Shown one piece after another: positions 32,396 through 40,789 of a stretch of 64,000 bases of DNA. Origin of the DNA: Tamaricihabitans halophyticus (lineage in GTDB: Bacteria; Actinomycetota; Actinomycetes; Mycobacteriales; Pseudonocardiaceae); NCBI RefSeq assembly GCF_004340875.1, contig NZ_SLXQ01000014.1:62001-126000 (forward strand), read 5' to 3'. Position 1 is the stretch's first letter; every line of letters starts with the position of its first letter. The notes under the pieces were generated by a model. It saw only the letters and a list, made by a program, of their open reading frames with translations. It made no database searches and had not been told where the DNA came from. A program made the translations under genes and the position numbers.

Positions 32396-34027
32396 GTGTA
32401 CGACTCCGACGAGACTGGGCCGATCGAGCCAATCCGGGACGACGCGAACCGGAACGAGCCTGGCCAGCCCGAATCTGGTCGGGCGAGCCCACCACCCGCG
32501 CCGGGTGGACCACGGCACGGCCAACCCCGGCGGCGAGGTGCGCCCCCTGGTGCCGGACAGCCGAGGCAACGCGTGCCCAGCGGCCAACCAGGGCGACCGG
32601 GCCGCGCGGGCCAGGTTCGGCAACCGCCCGGTCAGCCAGCCAAGCGGCACCCCGAAGGGCGTAGGCGAGCGCAAGGTGCCTCCCAGTCCGGCGGCACCCG
32701 TCGGGCGAGCAAGGCCACCCCGGAGCTAGCGAGCGGACACGGGCATGGGCACGGTCCGCAGCCGCGAAGTTCCCGCAATGTGCGCAGGCTGCTGGCGAAC
32801 CTGCTGATCCCGTTCGCGTTCGCCGCGATCGCGGGGACGGTGGTGCTGTTCCCCTGGGGCACATCCAGCCCGGAAAGCGCGATCAACCAGGGCACACCGG
32901 TCAATGGCACGGTGACCGAGGCGGCTGCCGGTTCGTGCCTACCTCCAGGTCAGGTGCGGGTCGGCGAGGCCAGCCAGGATGATCGGCAATGCCTGGACCT
33001 GCGGGTCGAACTGACCGACGGGCCGGCCGCGGGGAAAACCATCAGCCAGTCGTTGCCGATCGAGCCGTCCACGGTCCGGTTCGCGGTGGGCGATGAGGTG
33101 GTGCTCTCCTACGCTGGCGCGGATCCGGAGGAAGGTCAGTCCTACCGGATCATGGACTTTCAGCGCGGCATACCTCTTACCGTGCTTGCCGTGCTCTTCG
33201 CCGGCGCGGTCGTGCTGCTCGGCCGGTGGCAAGGCATGTACGCCCTGATCAGCTTGGCGCTGAGCTTTCTCGTGCTCGCGTTCTTCGCCCTGCCGGCGAT
33301 CCTCGTTGGCGAGGATCCACTGCTGGTGGCGATCGTCGCCAGCGGCCTGATCATGTTCGTCACGCTGTACCTCACCCATGGGTTCTCCGCCCGTACCTCG
33401 ACGGCGGTGCTCGGCACGATGATCAGCCTGTGCCTGATCGGCGTGCTCGCGGCCATCTTCGCCGCGTTCAGCAAGCTCACCGGGCTCGATGAGGAGACGG
33501 CGAGCCTGATTGGCGCGCTCGGGCAGGGCATCGATGCGCGCGGGCTGCTCCTTGCCGGAGTGGTGATCGGCGCGCTCGGCGTGCTGGACGATGTGACGGT
33601 CAGCCAGGCCAGTTCGGTATGGGAACTGCGCAGGGCGAACCCGAAGCTCAGCTGGCGACAACTGTATGCGGCCGGGTTGCGCATCGGCCGCGATCATGCG
33701 GCCTCCGCGGTGAACACGCTGTTCATGGCGTACGCGGGCGCGGCGCTGCCGATCCTGCTGTACTCCTATCTGTCTGGGGTGGGACTGGGCAGCATCCTGG
33801 GTTCACAGAACATCGCCCAGGAGATCGTGCGCACCTTGGCCGGAAGCATCGGATTGATCGCCGCGATCCCGCTGACCACCGCGCTCGCGGCGATCGTTGC
33901 CAGTAAGGAACCGGTGCCCGAGCAGCCCGCAGACGAGGCCCAATCGGATGACACCTCATCGGGGGAGGACAGCGCGGAATCCCAGGAGGAAGGCGGCACT
34001 GCGCAGTCGCATCGTCCGGCCAAGTGA
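32396..34027 (+). CDS. YibE/F family membrane protein with long basic, Pro/Gly-rich N-terminus
   Basis: 543 residues, GTG start at 32396. Residues 1-130 are disordered, rich in P, G, R and Q, and include GHGHGHG (114-120), a possible metal-binding run. One helix (about 131-152) leads to an external domain, then some seven helices typical of YibE/F (LDDVTVSQASSVWEL, QNIAQEIVRTLAGSIG). Members are thought to be transporters; YibE of Lactococcus was linked to peptides. Substrate unknown. Follows tatAC. Confidence 0.83.
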   Translation: MYDSDETGPIEPIRDDANRNEPGQPESGRASPPPAPGGPRHGQPRRRGAPPGAGQPRQRVPSGQPGRPGRAGQVRQPPGQPAKRHPEGRRRAQGASQSGGTRRASKATPELASGHGHGHGPQPRSSRNVRRLLANLLIPFAFAAIAGTVVLFPWGTSSPESAINQGTPVNGTVTEAAAGSCLPPGQVRVGEASQDDRQCLDLRVELTDGPAAGKTISQSLPIEPSTVRFAVGDEVVLSYAGADPEEGQSYRIMDFQRGIPLTVLAVLFAGAVVLLGRWQGMYALISLALSFLVLAFFALPAILVGEDPLLVAIVASGLIMFVTLYLTHGFSARTSTAVLGTMISLCLIGVLAAIFAAFSKLTGLDEETASLIGALGQGIDARGLLLAGVVIGALGVLDDVTVSQASSVWELRRANPKLSWRQLYAAGLRIGRDHAASAVNTLFMAYAGAALPILLYSYLSGVGLGSILGSQNIAQEIVRTLAGSIGLIAAIPLTTALAAIVASKEPVPEQPADEAQSDDTSSGEDSAESQEEGGTAQSHRPAK

Positions 34028-34034
34028 CCCCGAA

Positions 34035-34099
34035 CTAGGATTGGCTTGCCGGATCGCCGCGAATTTGATCACGGTTCGGCGCCAAGGAGCCAATCCTAG
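34035..34099. promoter_or_regulatory. Perfect 12-bp inverted repeat before the small helical-protein gene
   Basis: CTAGGATTGGCT (34035-34046) and AGCCAATCCTAG (34088-34099) are perfect complements, 41 nt apart, with CGCCG/CGGCG pairing inside. The right arm runs into the SD (AGGAG, 34097-34101) of the gene starting at 34108. It could end the yibE transcript, mask the SD, or bind a regulator. Confidence 0.65.
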
Positions 34100-34107
34100 G
34101 AGCGGCC

Positions 34108-34503
34108 ATGCCGATCAACCCGCTGACGCTGCCGTGGGCACTGGGCGCGGCAGGACTGGCGGCTGTTCGCGCCGCCGGCGAGCTGGTGTTGGCGTTGCCT
34201 CGGATCGCCAGGGCGCTCGAGCAGCTGGCTCCGGCTGGACCGGCGTTGAGCCAGCTCGCTGATCTGCGAGGCACGGTTCAGCGCCTGGAACAGCTGGGCA
34301 ACTTTCTGGCCGAGGAGCTACCCGAGGCGGTGTTTCAACTGGAAGGACTACGCGCGCGGCTCAGCGCCGTGGAACGCCAGCTGGGCTCGGCCACCACCGA
34401 GTTCACCGCGATCGACGCGGCGCTGCGGGATCTGCAAGCGACGCTCGAACGGGTGCGACCACTCGACAGAACACCCAACGCAACCAGAAAACACTCGCCG
34501 TAA
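34108..34503 (+). CDS. Small amphipathic helical protein of unknown function
   Basis: 131 residues. Almost wholly helical, with a hydrophobic first third (LTLPWALGAAGLAAVRAAGELVLALP split by PR) and heptad-like L/A patterns (LADLRGTVQRLEQLGNFLAEE; AVERQLGSATTEF). It resembles phasin-like or apolipoprotein-like lipid-surface proteins in layout only. SD AGGAG overlaps an inverted repeat. Its TAA stop continues into a palindromic repeat (copy 3). Confidence 0.7.
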   Translation: MPINPLTLPWALGAAGLAAVRAAGELVLALPRIARALEQLAPAGPALSQLADLRGTVQRLEQLGNFLAEELPEAVFQLEGLRARLSAVERQLGSATTEFTAIDAALRDLQATLERVRPLDRTPNATRKHSP

Positions 34504-34528
34504 CCGCGCTAACCTTAAAGAACGCGAT
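34503..34528 (+). repeat. 26-bp palindromic repeat, copy 3 (variant B)
   Basis: ACCGCGCTAACCTTAAA, GAA, CGCGAT. The first A is the last base of the TAA stop at 34501-34503. The following bases CACAGGCCATCACCCGG are nearly repeated after copy 6 (41589 onward), so the unit is longer in these two places. Confidence 0.8.
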
Positions 34529-34561
34529 CACAGGCCATCACCCGGTCCGCCACACCCGATG

Positions 34562-34587
34562 ACCGCAAGATCCCTAAACATCGCGAT
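34562..34587 (+). repeat. 26-bp palindromic repeat, copy 4
   Basis: ACCGCAAGATCCCTAAA, CAT, CGCGAT. It lies 33 bp after copy 3 in the 125-bp gap between convergent genes. Nothing else is seen in this gap. Confidence 0.85.
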
Positions 34588-34628
34588 TCAGCAGAGCTCG
34601 GCAACCGCCCCTCACTGATGTTTTCCCT

Positions 34629-35411
34629 TCAGCCGTCCAGGTTGGCGACGAAGCGGCTGACGGCGTCCATGGTGAAGCGCTGCGCGAGTTTGCCCTCGGG
34701 GGCGATCGACGCCAGCTGGTACAGCGGCCGGCCGGCGGCCGCGTCCCCACGTGCTTCCGCGCGAAGCTGCGCCACCAACAACTCCGAGAAGATCATCCCG
34801 TTCGCGTCGACGTTGTTGGCCAACGTGTCGGCGAGCCGGCGCAGGGTCAGGATGCCCAACTCCTTGCCACCCGTACCGGAGTACATGGCGAGCGTGACGG
34901 TGATGGACTTGCCGCTGGGTGGTCCGGAGACCAGCAGTCCAATACTGCGCACCCCGCGCACCGAGGTGATCACGACCTCGATTCGGCTGGCCGTGGCCAG
35001 ATCCACCTTCCGTATACCGCCGGTACGCGCGCCAACGACCGTGCCCTCCAGCCACACGGTGCGCCGCGCCTGTACCCACACGATGTAGAGCAGCGGCAAC
35101 GCGAAGACCGTCGCGGTGATCAACGCGGGCGCTTGCCCGAAGATCAGGCCAACGACGCCACCCACCGCGGCGGCGACGATGAGCACACCGGCGGCGCCGG
35201 AGCGGCCCCGCTTCTTCTGCGCCGCGGTATCGCCGAAGTCCAGCGACAGCCGCTCGGCCGGTGGATCTGCTTGGGCATCGGCTGACGACTGTGGCTGCTC
35301 GGGCTTGGCAGGGATGGGTTCCTGCCGATCGGATGACTGACCGGCGGACGGTCCAGCCGATGACTCGGCGTCGCTTGCGGTCTCGTCCGGTTCGGGGTTG
35401 TGCTCGCTCAT
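34629..35411 (-). CDS. Two-helix membrane protein with disordered N-terminus, unknown function
   Basis: 260 residues. Residues 1-70 are acidic, Ser/Pro/Gln-rich. Two membrane helices (about 74-92 and 95-112) carry a C-terminal cytoplasmic domain of mixed beta/alpha pattern (VWLEGTVVGARTGGIRKVDL..., ITVTLAMYSGTGGKELGIL) that may be PH-like. ATG 35411 or GTG 35414. It is next to the metallo-hydrolase gene on the same strand; no function assigned. Confidence 0.7.
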   Translation of the reverse strand: MSEHNPEPDETASDAESSAGPSAGQSSDRQEPIPAKPEQPQSSADAQADPPAERLSLDFGDTAAQKKRGRSGAAGVLIVAAAVGGVVGLIFGQAPALITATVFALPLLYIVWVQARRTVWLEGTVVGARTGGIRKVDLATASRIEVVITSVRGVRSIGLLVSGPPSGKSITVTLAMYSGTGGKELGILTLRRLADTLANNVDANGMIFSELLVAQLRAEARGDAAAGRPLYQLASIAPEGKLAQRFTMDAVSRFVANLDG

Positions 35412-35422
35412 CACGTGCTTTT

Positions 35423-36121
35423 CTACAACCCGGTCCGTCGACCGCCGCGCGCGGTCTCCCCCACATCGGCCAGAAACGGGTTGCTCCGCCGTTCCTGGCC
35501 GATTGTCGTGGTCGGGCCGTGCCCCGGCAGCACCACGGTGTCGTCCGGCAACGGCAGGATCTTGTCCCGCAGCGACTCCATCATGACCGCGCTGTCACCG
35601 CCGGGGAGGTCGGTTCGCCCGATCGAACCGGCGAACAGCGTGTCCCCGGCGAGCATCAACCGCCCGCCCTCCTCGGTCCCGGACCGGAACACCACCGAGC
35701 CCCCGGTGTGGCCAGGAGTGTGGTCCACGCTCAGCCGGAGCCCGGCCAGGTCGAGTTCCGCGCCGTCGGCGAGTTCCTGCACGGCCTTTGGTTCGCGCAG
35801 CTCGAGCCGACCACCGAAGAACGCAGCCGACTGGTTGCTGAGCCCCTTCATCGGATCGGCGAGCAGTTCCCGGTCCTCGGTGTGAATCCAGGCTGGTATG
35901 TCGTGCCCATCGCAGACCGGCGCCACCGCGAACGTGTGATCGAAATGTCCATGCGTGAGCAGCACCGCCACCGGGGTGAGCCGATGCTTGCGCAGGGCTT
36001 CCCGCACACCGTCCTCGGCGTCCTGACCTGGGTCGACGATGACACAGGACTCGCCTTCCCCCGGCGCGAGTAGATAACAGTTCGCCTGGAATGCTCCGGT
36101 CGGAAAGCCGGCGACGAGCAC
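35423..36121 (-). CDS. Metallo-beta-lactamase fold hydrolase (glyoxalase II-like)
   Basis: 232 residues. Zinc ligands THGHFDHT (H-x-H-x-D-H), H in DHTPGHTGGS, D in LMLAGDTLF and H in VLPGHGPTT are complete. Equivalent to Rv2581c next to hisS/ppiB/relA in mycobacteria. Likely a thioesterase on a glutathione- or mycothiol-type adduct. GTG start at 36121 with GGAGG. Confidence 0.88.
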   Translation of the reverse strand: MLVAGFPTGAFQANCYLLAPGEGESCVIVDPGQDAEDGVREALRKHRLTPVAVLLTHGHFDHTFAVAPVCDGHDIPAWIHTEDRELLADPMKGLSNQSAAFFGGRLELREPKAVQELADGAELDLAGLRLSVDHTPGHTGGSVVFRSGTEEGGRLMLAGDTLFAGSIGRTDLPGGDSAVMMESLRDKILPLPDDTVVLPGHGPTTTIGQERRSNPFLADVGETARGGRRTGL

Positions 36122-36239
36122 GCGGGACCTCCAGCACAGATTGGCTAACGTCCCCTCACCCTAATGCCACACGGGCCTTACCGGGCCAGCGCATACACTG
36201 CCGGCACCAATCAAGTAGCCAATAGCCAGGAGGAGCGCG

Positions 36240-37067
36240 GTGCCCAGCAACGAGCAGCGCAGGCAGGCGGCCAAACGCAAGTTGGAGCGTCGGCTGGCGC
36301 ACCAGGCGGCCCGGGCCAAACGCAACCGCAGAGTCGCCCTGATCGCGTCGGTGGCCTCGGTGATCGTTGTGGTCGGCGCCGTCTACCTGATCGCCACGTC
36401 CGGGGACGAGGAGCAGCAGCCGGCCGCGCAGGGCAACCAGTCGGACGCCTGCGAGTTCCCCGCCGCCCAGGAAGGCACCCAGCAGGTCGCCAAAGAGGTG
36501 AACCCGCCGGAAAACACGCAGCCGGAACGCGAGGGCACCGTGTCCGCGACGATGGAGACCAACCAGGGCACCATCCCGATCACGCTGGATCGGTCCAAGG
36601 CGCCGTGCACCGTGGAGAGCATGGCTGGACTGGTCGAGCAGCAGTATTTCAATGACACCAGCTGCCACCGGGTGACCACATCGGACGGTCTGAAAGTGTT
36701 GCAGTGCGGTGACCCGAGCGGAAGTGGCGCCGGCGGTCCCGGCTACACGGTTCCGGACGAACCGCCGGAGGACCTCGAGCCGGCACCGGAGTCCAGTGAG
36801 CAGCAAGAGGTGTCCGTGTATCCGCGCGGCACGCTCGCGATGGCCAACTCGGGCAGCCCGAACAGCGGCGGCAGCCAGTTCTTCATGGTGTACGGGGATT
36901 CCAAGCTACCGCCGGACTACACGGTCTTCGGCAGCATTGACGAAGAAGGCCTGCGGACCCTCGACAAGATCGCGAAGAACGGCGTCGAGCCGGCGGACGG
37001 CCAGCCGGCTGAAGACGGTGCGCCAGCCAAGCCGGTGGACATCAGCACGGTCGAACTGGCCGCCTAG
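36240..37067 (+). CDS. Membrane-anchored cyclophilin-type peptidyl-prolyl isomerase
   Basis: 275 residues. Basic N-terminus with coiled-coil character (1-30), membrane helix about 32-53, then a cyclophilin domain facing out (NQGTIPITLDRSKAPCTVESM, CHRVTTS, GSPNSGGSQFFM, DYTVFGSI). The catalytic Arg is in CHRVT. Known in mycobacteria as PpiB beside rel. GTG with AGGAGGAG. Its TAG shares CTAG (37064-37067) with the stop of the convergent crotonase gene. Confidence 0.9.
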   Translation: MPSNEQRRQAAKRKLERRLAHQAARAKRNRRVALIASVASVIVVVGAVYLIATSGDEEQQPAAQGNQSDACEFPAAQEGTQQVAKEVNPPENTQPEREGTVSATMETNQGTIPITLDRSKAPCTVESMAGLVEQQYFNDTSCHRVTTSDGLKVLQCGDPSGSGAGGPGYTVPDEPPEDLEPAPESSEQQEVSVYPRGTLAMANSGSPNSGGSQFFMVYGDSKLPPDYTVFGSIDEEGLRTLDKIAKNGVEPADGQPAEDGAPAKPVDISTVELAA

Positions 37068-37855
37068 CGATAGGTGAAGTTCGGTTTCCGGCGTTCCAGG
37101 AAGGCCGATACGCCTTCCGCGTAGTCGGCGCCGTGGATCGCCTCGGCGCGAATCCGCTCGATCTCCTCATCGGTGTCCTGCTGGCCGCTCAGCACCTTCT
37201 CGATCACCCGGTTGATCCCGCGCACCGAGAACTGCGAGCGGGAACCGAGGACCCGAACGAACTCCAGGGCCGCCTCGGGCAGATCGGCGACGGGATAGGT
37301 TTCGCCGACGAGGCCGATCTCGCGGGCGCGGGTCGCGTCGATCAGCTGCCCGGCGAGCAGGAAGTACCTGGCGTGCGCGGGGCCGATCAGCGAGACCAGC
37401 TGCCGGGTGGACACGTAGTCGTAGACGATGCCCAGTTTCGCCGGGGTGATCCCGAACCTGGCGTTGTCCGCGGCCAGCCGGAAGTCGCAGGCCACGGCGA
37501 GCTGGCAGCCGCCGCCGATACAGTTGCCCGCGATCATCGCGATGCTCGGCTTACGCAGCGCGGTGATCGCCCGGACGGCGCCGTCTACCGCTTTGTCGTA
37601 GGCGGTCGCGCCGTCCGGAGTCGCACGCAGGGTGCGAAACTCGCCGATATCGGCACCCGCGGAGAAGTCCGCGCCCTGGCCGCTAAGGAGCAGCGCGGTC
37701 ATCGACGTGTCCGCCTCGACCTCGGCCACGATGGACGGGATTGCCGACCACATCTCGTAGCTGATCGCGTTCTTCTTGTCCGGGCGAGTGAAGGTAAGCC
37801 GCGCCAACTCGCCGTCCCGGGTAAATTCCAGCCCCGCTGCCGTAAGCCCCGTCAT
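37064..37855 (-). CDS. Crotonase superfamily protein lacking both hydratase glutamates
   Basis: 263 residues from the ATG at 37855. Crotonase fold with oxyanion-hole segments (QGADFSAGADIGEF; IAGNCIGGGCQLAVACD). The two hydratase glutamates are replaced: GGGCELA reads GGGCQLA, and PE(I/V) reads ITPAKLG. So hydration of enoyl-CoA in the usual way is unlikely; isomerase, hydrolase or another CoA reaction is possible. It is often annotated enoyl-CoA hydratase. Convergent with the cyclophilin gene, overlapping 4 nt. Confidence 0.85.
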   Translation of the reverse strand: MTGLTAAGLEFTRDGELARLTFTRPDKKNAISYEMWSAIPSIVAEVEADTSMTALLLSGQGADFSAGADIGEFRTLRATPDGATAYDKAVDGAVRAITALRKPSIAMIAGNCIGGGCQLAVACDFRLAADNARFGITPAKLGIVYDYVSTRQLVSLIGPAHARYFLLAGQLIDATRAREIGLVGETYPVADLPEAALEFVRVLGSRSQFSVRGINRVIEKVLSGQQDTDEEIERIRAEAIHGADYAEGVSAFLERRKPNFTYR

Positions 37856-37924
37856 TCGCGGGAGCATAGCCGGATACCCGAATTGTCCCGCCACCACGAG
37901 GCGAACATCACCGTAGCCGCCCCA

Positions 37925-37950
37925 ACGTCGCTAACCTTAAAGAACGTGGT
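37925..37950 (+). repeat. 26-bp palindromic repeat, copy 5 (variant B)
   Basis: ACGTCGCTAACCTTAAA, GAA, CGTGGT; 21 of 26 or more match copy 3. It lies between the crotonase start region and the SGNH hydrolase stop. Confidence 0.75.
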
Positions 37951-37965
37951 GACGGAGCGTGCTGG

Positions 37966-39177
37966 CTAGGCGCCGAATGGCCCGCCGGCGGCGAAGGCGT
38001 ACGCGGCGAACCGCTCCCCGATCCGACGGTGGGTGGCCGCGTCGGGATGCAACTCGTCCGGTAGCGGCAGCTCCTGGGAGTCGGCCTCGCCGTAGAGCCG
38101 TAGCCCATCGAGATAGTGCAGGTTCGGGTCTTCGACGCCGCGCCGCGCCACGATCGCGGCCAGCTCCTCGCGGATCACCGACAGCGTTAGTTTGCCCGCG
38201 CGGGTCTCGTCGGGATCACCGGTGGCGTGAAACCGCACGATCCCCTCACCCAACGCTTCGACGTCGAACGCGCCGGGCCCAGGGGTGTCCTCGTGAATGC
38301 CACAGTAGATCGGCCCGACGACGAGCAGTGGCGTGTCCGGGTGACCTTCCCGGATGGTGTCCAGGAAGCCATGCACCGCTGGGGTAAAGCCACGTAGCCG
38401 CATCAGGTCCGCGTTGACGATGTTGATACCGAGTTTGACGCTGATCAGATCGGCTGGGGTGTCACGCAGCGTTCGGGCGGTGAACGGGTCAAGCAGCGCG
38501 CTACCGCTGAATCCGAGGTTGATCAGCTCTACCCCACTGAGCGTGGCGGCCAGTGCGTCCCAGGTTCCGGTGGGGTGTTCGGCATTCGAGCCGTGGCTGA
38601 TCGAGCTGCCGTGATGCAGCCATACCCTGCCGCCGCTGGTGAACGGTTCGATGGGCGCGTCGGTGCGCAGCGCGACGAGTTCGGTGATCTCGTTGTGCGG
38701 CAACCAGATCTCGACGGTTTTCGGTCCGGCTGGCAGCCCGGCGAACCGGATCGTGCCCGGTTCGCCGGGTTCGAAGGTGACCTGACCGGTGGCCATATCG
38801 ATGGTTTCGGTACTGCCGCTGGGAATGCTCGCCTGCGCGGCGAGCTTGCCATCGACGAGCAGGTCGTACACGCCTTCCGGGCGAGGTGGCGCTCCGATGT
38901 ACACGCGTTTGGTGGGTAGCGCGTCGAGTTCCACGGTGGTGGCTGCGCTGCGGAAGGCTAGCCGGACGCCGGCCGGTTGGCGCTCCGCGCCGGAGAGTTG
39001 CGCGTCGAGGAACTGCGCGCGGGCCCAGGCGGGCAGCCGGTGTGGCAGTAGGCCCTGTGCGGTGCGTTCCAGCTCTACGGCGCCGTTGACCAGGTCGGCG
39101 GTGATGGGCGTGCTGTGCAGATCGCGCTCGGTCACGCGGGCCAGCATACGATCTTCGGTGCCGCTCGGTCCCGGCAT
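37966..39177 (-). CDS. SGNH/GDSL-type hydrolase
   Basis: 403 residues, ATG 39177 with SD GGGAG. An N-terminal jelly-roll-like domain (about 20-180) precedes an SGNH domain: block I WLHHGSSISHGSN (catalytic Ser), a G in LGFSG, N in KLGINIVNADL, and DELHPD (Asp, His). No signal peptide, so cytoplasmic. Probably an esterase or deacetylase on a carbohydrate. Divergent from the acyl-CoA synthetase gene. Confidence 0.84.
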   Translation of the reverse strand: MPGPSGTEDRMLARVTERDLHSTPITADLVNGAVELERTAQGLLPHRLPAWARAQFLDAQLSGAERQPAGVRLAFRSAATTVELDALPTKRVYIGAPPRPEGVYDLLVDGKLAAQASIPSGSTETIDMATGQVTFEPGEPGTIRFAGLPAGPKTVEIWLPHNEITELVALRTDAPIEPFTSGGRVWLHHGSSISHGSNAEHPTGTWDALAATLSGVELINLGFSGSALLDPFTARTLRDTPADLISVKLGINIVNADLMRLRGFTPAVHGFLDTIREGHPDTPLLVVGPIYCGIHEDTPGPGAFDVEALGEGIVRFHATGDPDETRAGKLTLSVIREELAAIVARRGVEDPNLHYLDGLRLYGEADSQELPLPDELHPDAATHRRIGERFAAYAFAAGGPFGA

Positions 39178-39218
39178 TATCTCCCGGAACGCGCGCGCAA
39201 TGACTATGCTCCGGCAAC

Positions 39219-40763
39219 ATGCTGGCCGCTGAATTGGTACGCCGTGGTGCCTCTCGCTTCGCCAACCGCACCGCGGTTGTGGTCGCGTCGAAAGAATTCA
39301 CCTTCGCGGAGGTGGACGAGTACGCGAATCGCCTCGCGAACGCCCTGCTTGCCATGGGGGCGGGCAGGGGAAGCCGCGTCGGCCTCCTGATGGACAACGG
39401 CGAGTGGTCGGTCCCGCTGGACTTCGCCTGCCTCAAGGCGGGGATCGACAGGGTGCCGCTGAATTCCAGGCTCTCCGTCGCGGAGCACGCGCGGATGATC
39501 GCGGACGCCAATGTCGAGGTGCTTGTCCATTCGAGCGAGCTCACCGGGCGTGCGGTCGAGCTCGCCGAGCAGCGGGCGGGACTTCGGCTGGCTGGCCTCG
39601 GCGCGCGGGAACGCGCCGGCGACCGTGACCTTGTCGCGGACGCGTTCGCCGGGCCCGCAACGGATCCGCGGGTCCCGGTCGAACCGACCGACGTGGTACT
39701 GACGCTCTACACGTCCGGCACAACGGGCACGCTCAAGGCGGCCCAACACACCCAGGCGAGTTTCGCCGCCATCACCGCGAACATTCTCGCCAACCTGATG
39801 TCCCCCGGCCGCGACGACGCGATGTTGCACGCCGCCTCGCTGATCCACGCGAGCGGCACATTCGTGTTGCCGTTCTGGATTCGCGGCGCCCGCTCGGTGG
39901 TACTGCCCGGCTTCGTCCCCGATCAGTACCTGGATGCCTTGCACCGGCATCGGATCACGACCGCGAACATGGTGCCGACGATGCTGGGCATCCTGCTCGA
40001 CACCCCTGACCTCGACAGGACCGACCTTTCGGCCCTGCACACCCTCACCTACGGGGCCAGCCCGATCCCGCGCGCGATGCTCGAGCGCGGGTTGGACCGG
40101 CTCGGCCCGAAGTTCGTCCAGTACTACGGCCAGACCGAGGCCCCGTTGTGTCAGACGGTGCTGACGACGGACGACCATATCGCTGCTGGCGAACTGCTCA
40201 GCTCCTGTGGACATCCCGCGGTGGACGCCGAGATCGTGCTGACCGACGATGCCGGACACGAGGTTCCGGACGGCGAGATCGGCGAGATCAGGGTGCGCGC
40301 TCCGTTCCGCATGGCGGGTTACCACAATGCGCCGGAGCTCAACGCCGAGACGATCAGTGAGGGCGGCTGGCTACGCACCCGGGATATGGCCCGTAAGGAC
40401 GAGCGAGGCTATCTGTACCTGGTGGACCGGCGCAGCGACATGATCGTCACCGGCGGGTACAACGTGTACCCCAGGGAGGTGGAGGACGCGCTGGCCGCGC
40501 ACCCCGCCGTCGCGGAAGTGGCGGTCGTTGGCGCGCCGGACCCGACGTGGGTCGAGGCGGTCACCGCCTTCGTGACCCTGCGACCAGGAGCGGGCGTTTC
40601 GGGCGAGGAACTGCGTGATGCCGTCCGCGCCACCCTGGCGGGATACAAGGTTCCGAAGCAGGTGGTGGTCGTCGAGTCCATCCCGAAGTCCGCGGTTGGC
40701 AAGATCCTGCGCCGTGAACTGCGCGATCCGTTGTGGCGCAACGTTTCCGAGTCGTCCGACTGA
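39219..40763 (+). CDS. Acyl-CoA synthetase (AMP-dependent ligase)
   Basis: 514 residues. ANL adenylating enzyme that makes acyl-CoA from a carboxylic acid, ATP and CoA. P-loop YTSGTTGT at 164-171, A5 YYGQTEAPLC, A8 hinge RRSDMIVTGGYNVYPREVE and the A10 lysine in PKSAVGKILRREL. The ATG lies 8 nt after a TATGCT -10-like box without an SD, so it may be leaderless. Likely with the crotonase gene downstream (27 nt). Substrate open (aromatic or branched acid). Confidence 0.9.
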   Translation: MLAAELVRRGASRFANRTAVVVASKEFTFAEVDEYANRLANALLAMGAGRGSRVGLLMDNGEWSVPLDFACLKAGIDRVPLNSRLSVAEHARMIADANVEVLVHSSELTGRAVELAEQRAGLRLAGLGARERAGDRDLVADAFAGPATDPRVPVEPTDVVLTLYTSGTTGTLKAAQHTQASFAAITANILANLMSPGRDDAMLHAASLIHASGTFVLPFWIRGARSVVLPGFVPDQYLDALHRHRITTANMVPTMLGILLDTPDLDRTDLSALHTLTYGASPIPRAMLERGLDRLGPKFVQYYGQTEAPLCQTVLTTDDHIAAGELLSSCGHPAVDAEIVLTDDAGHEVPDGEIGEIRVRAPFRMAGYHNAPELNAETISEGGWLRTRDMARKDERGYLYLVDRRSDMIVTGGYNVYPREVEDALAAHPAVAEVAVVGAPDPTWVEAVTAFVTLRPGAGVSGEELRDAVRATLAGYKVPKQVVVVESIPKSAVGKILRRELRDPLWRNVSESSD

Positions 40764-40789
40764 CCACCATCGCACGGAAGGAGCACCAG

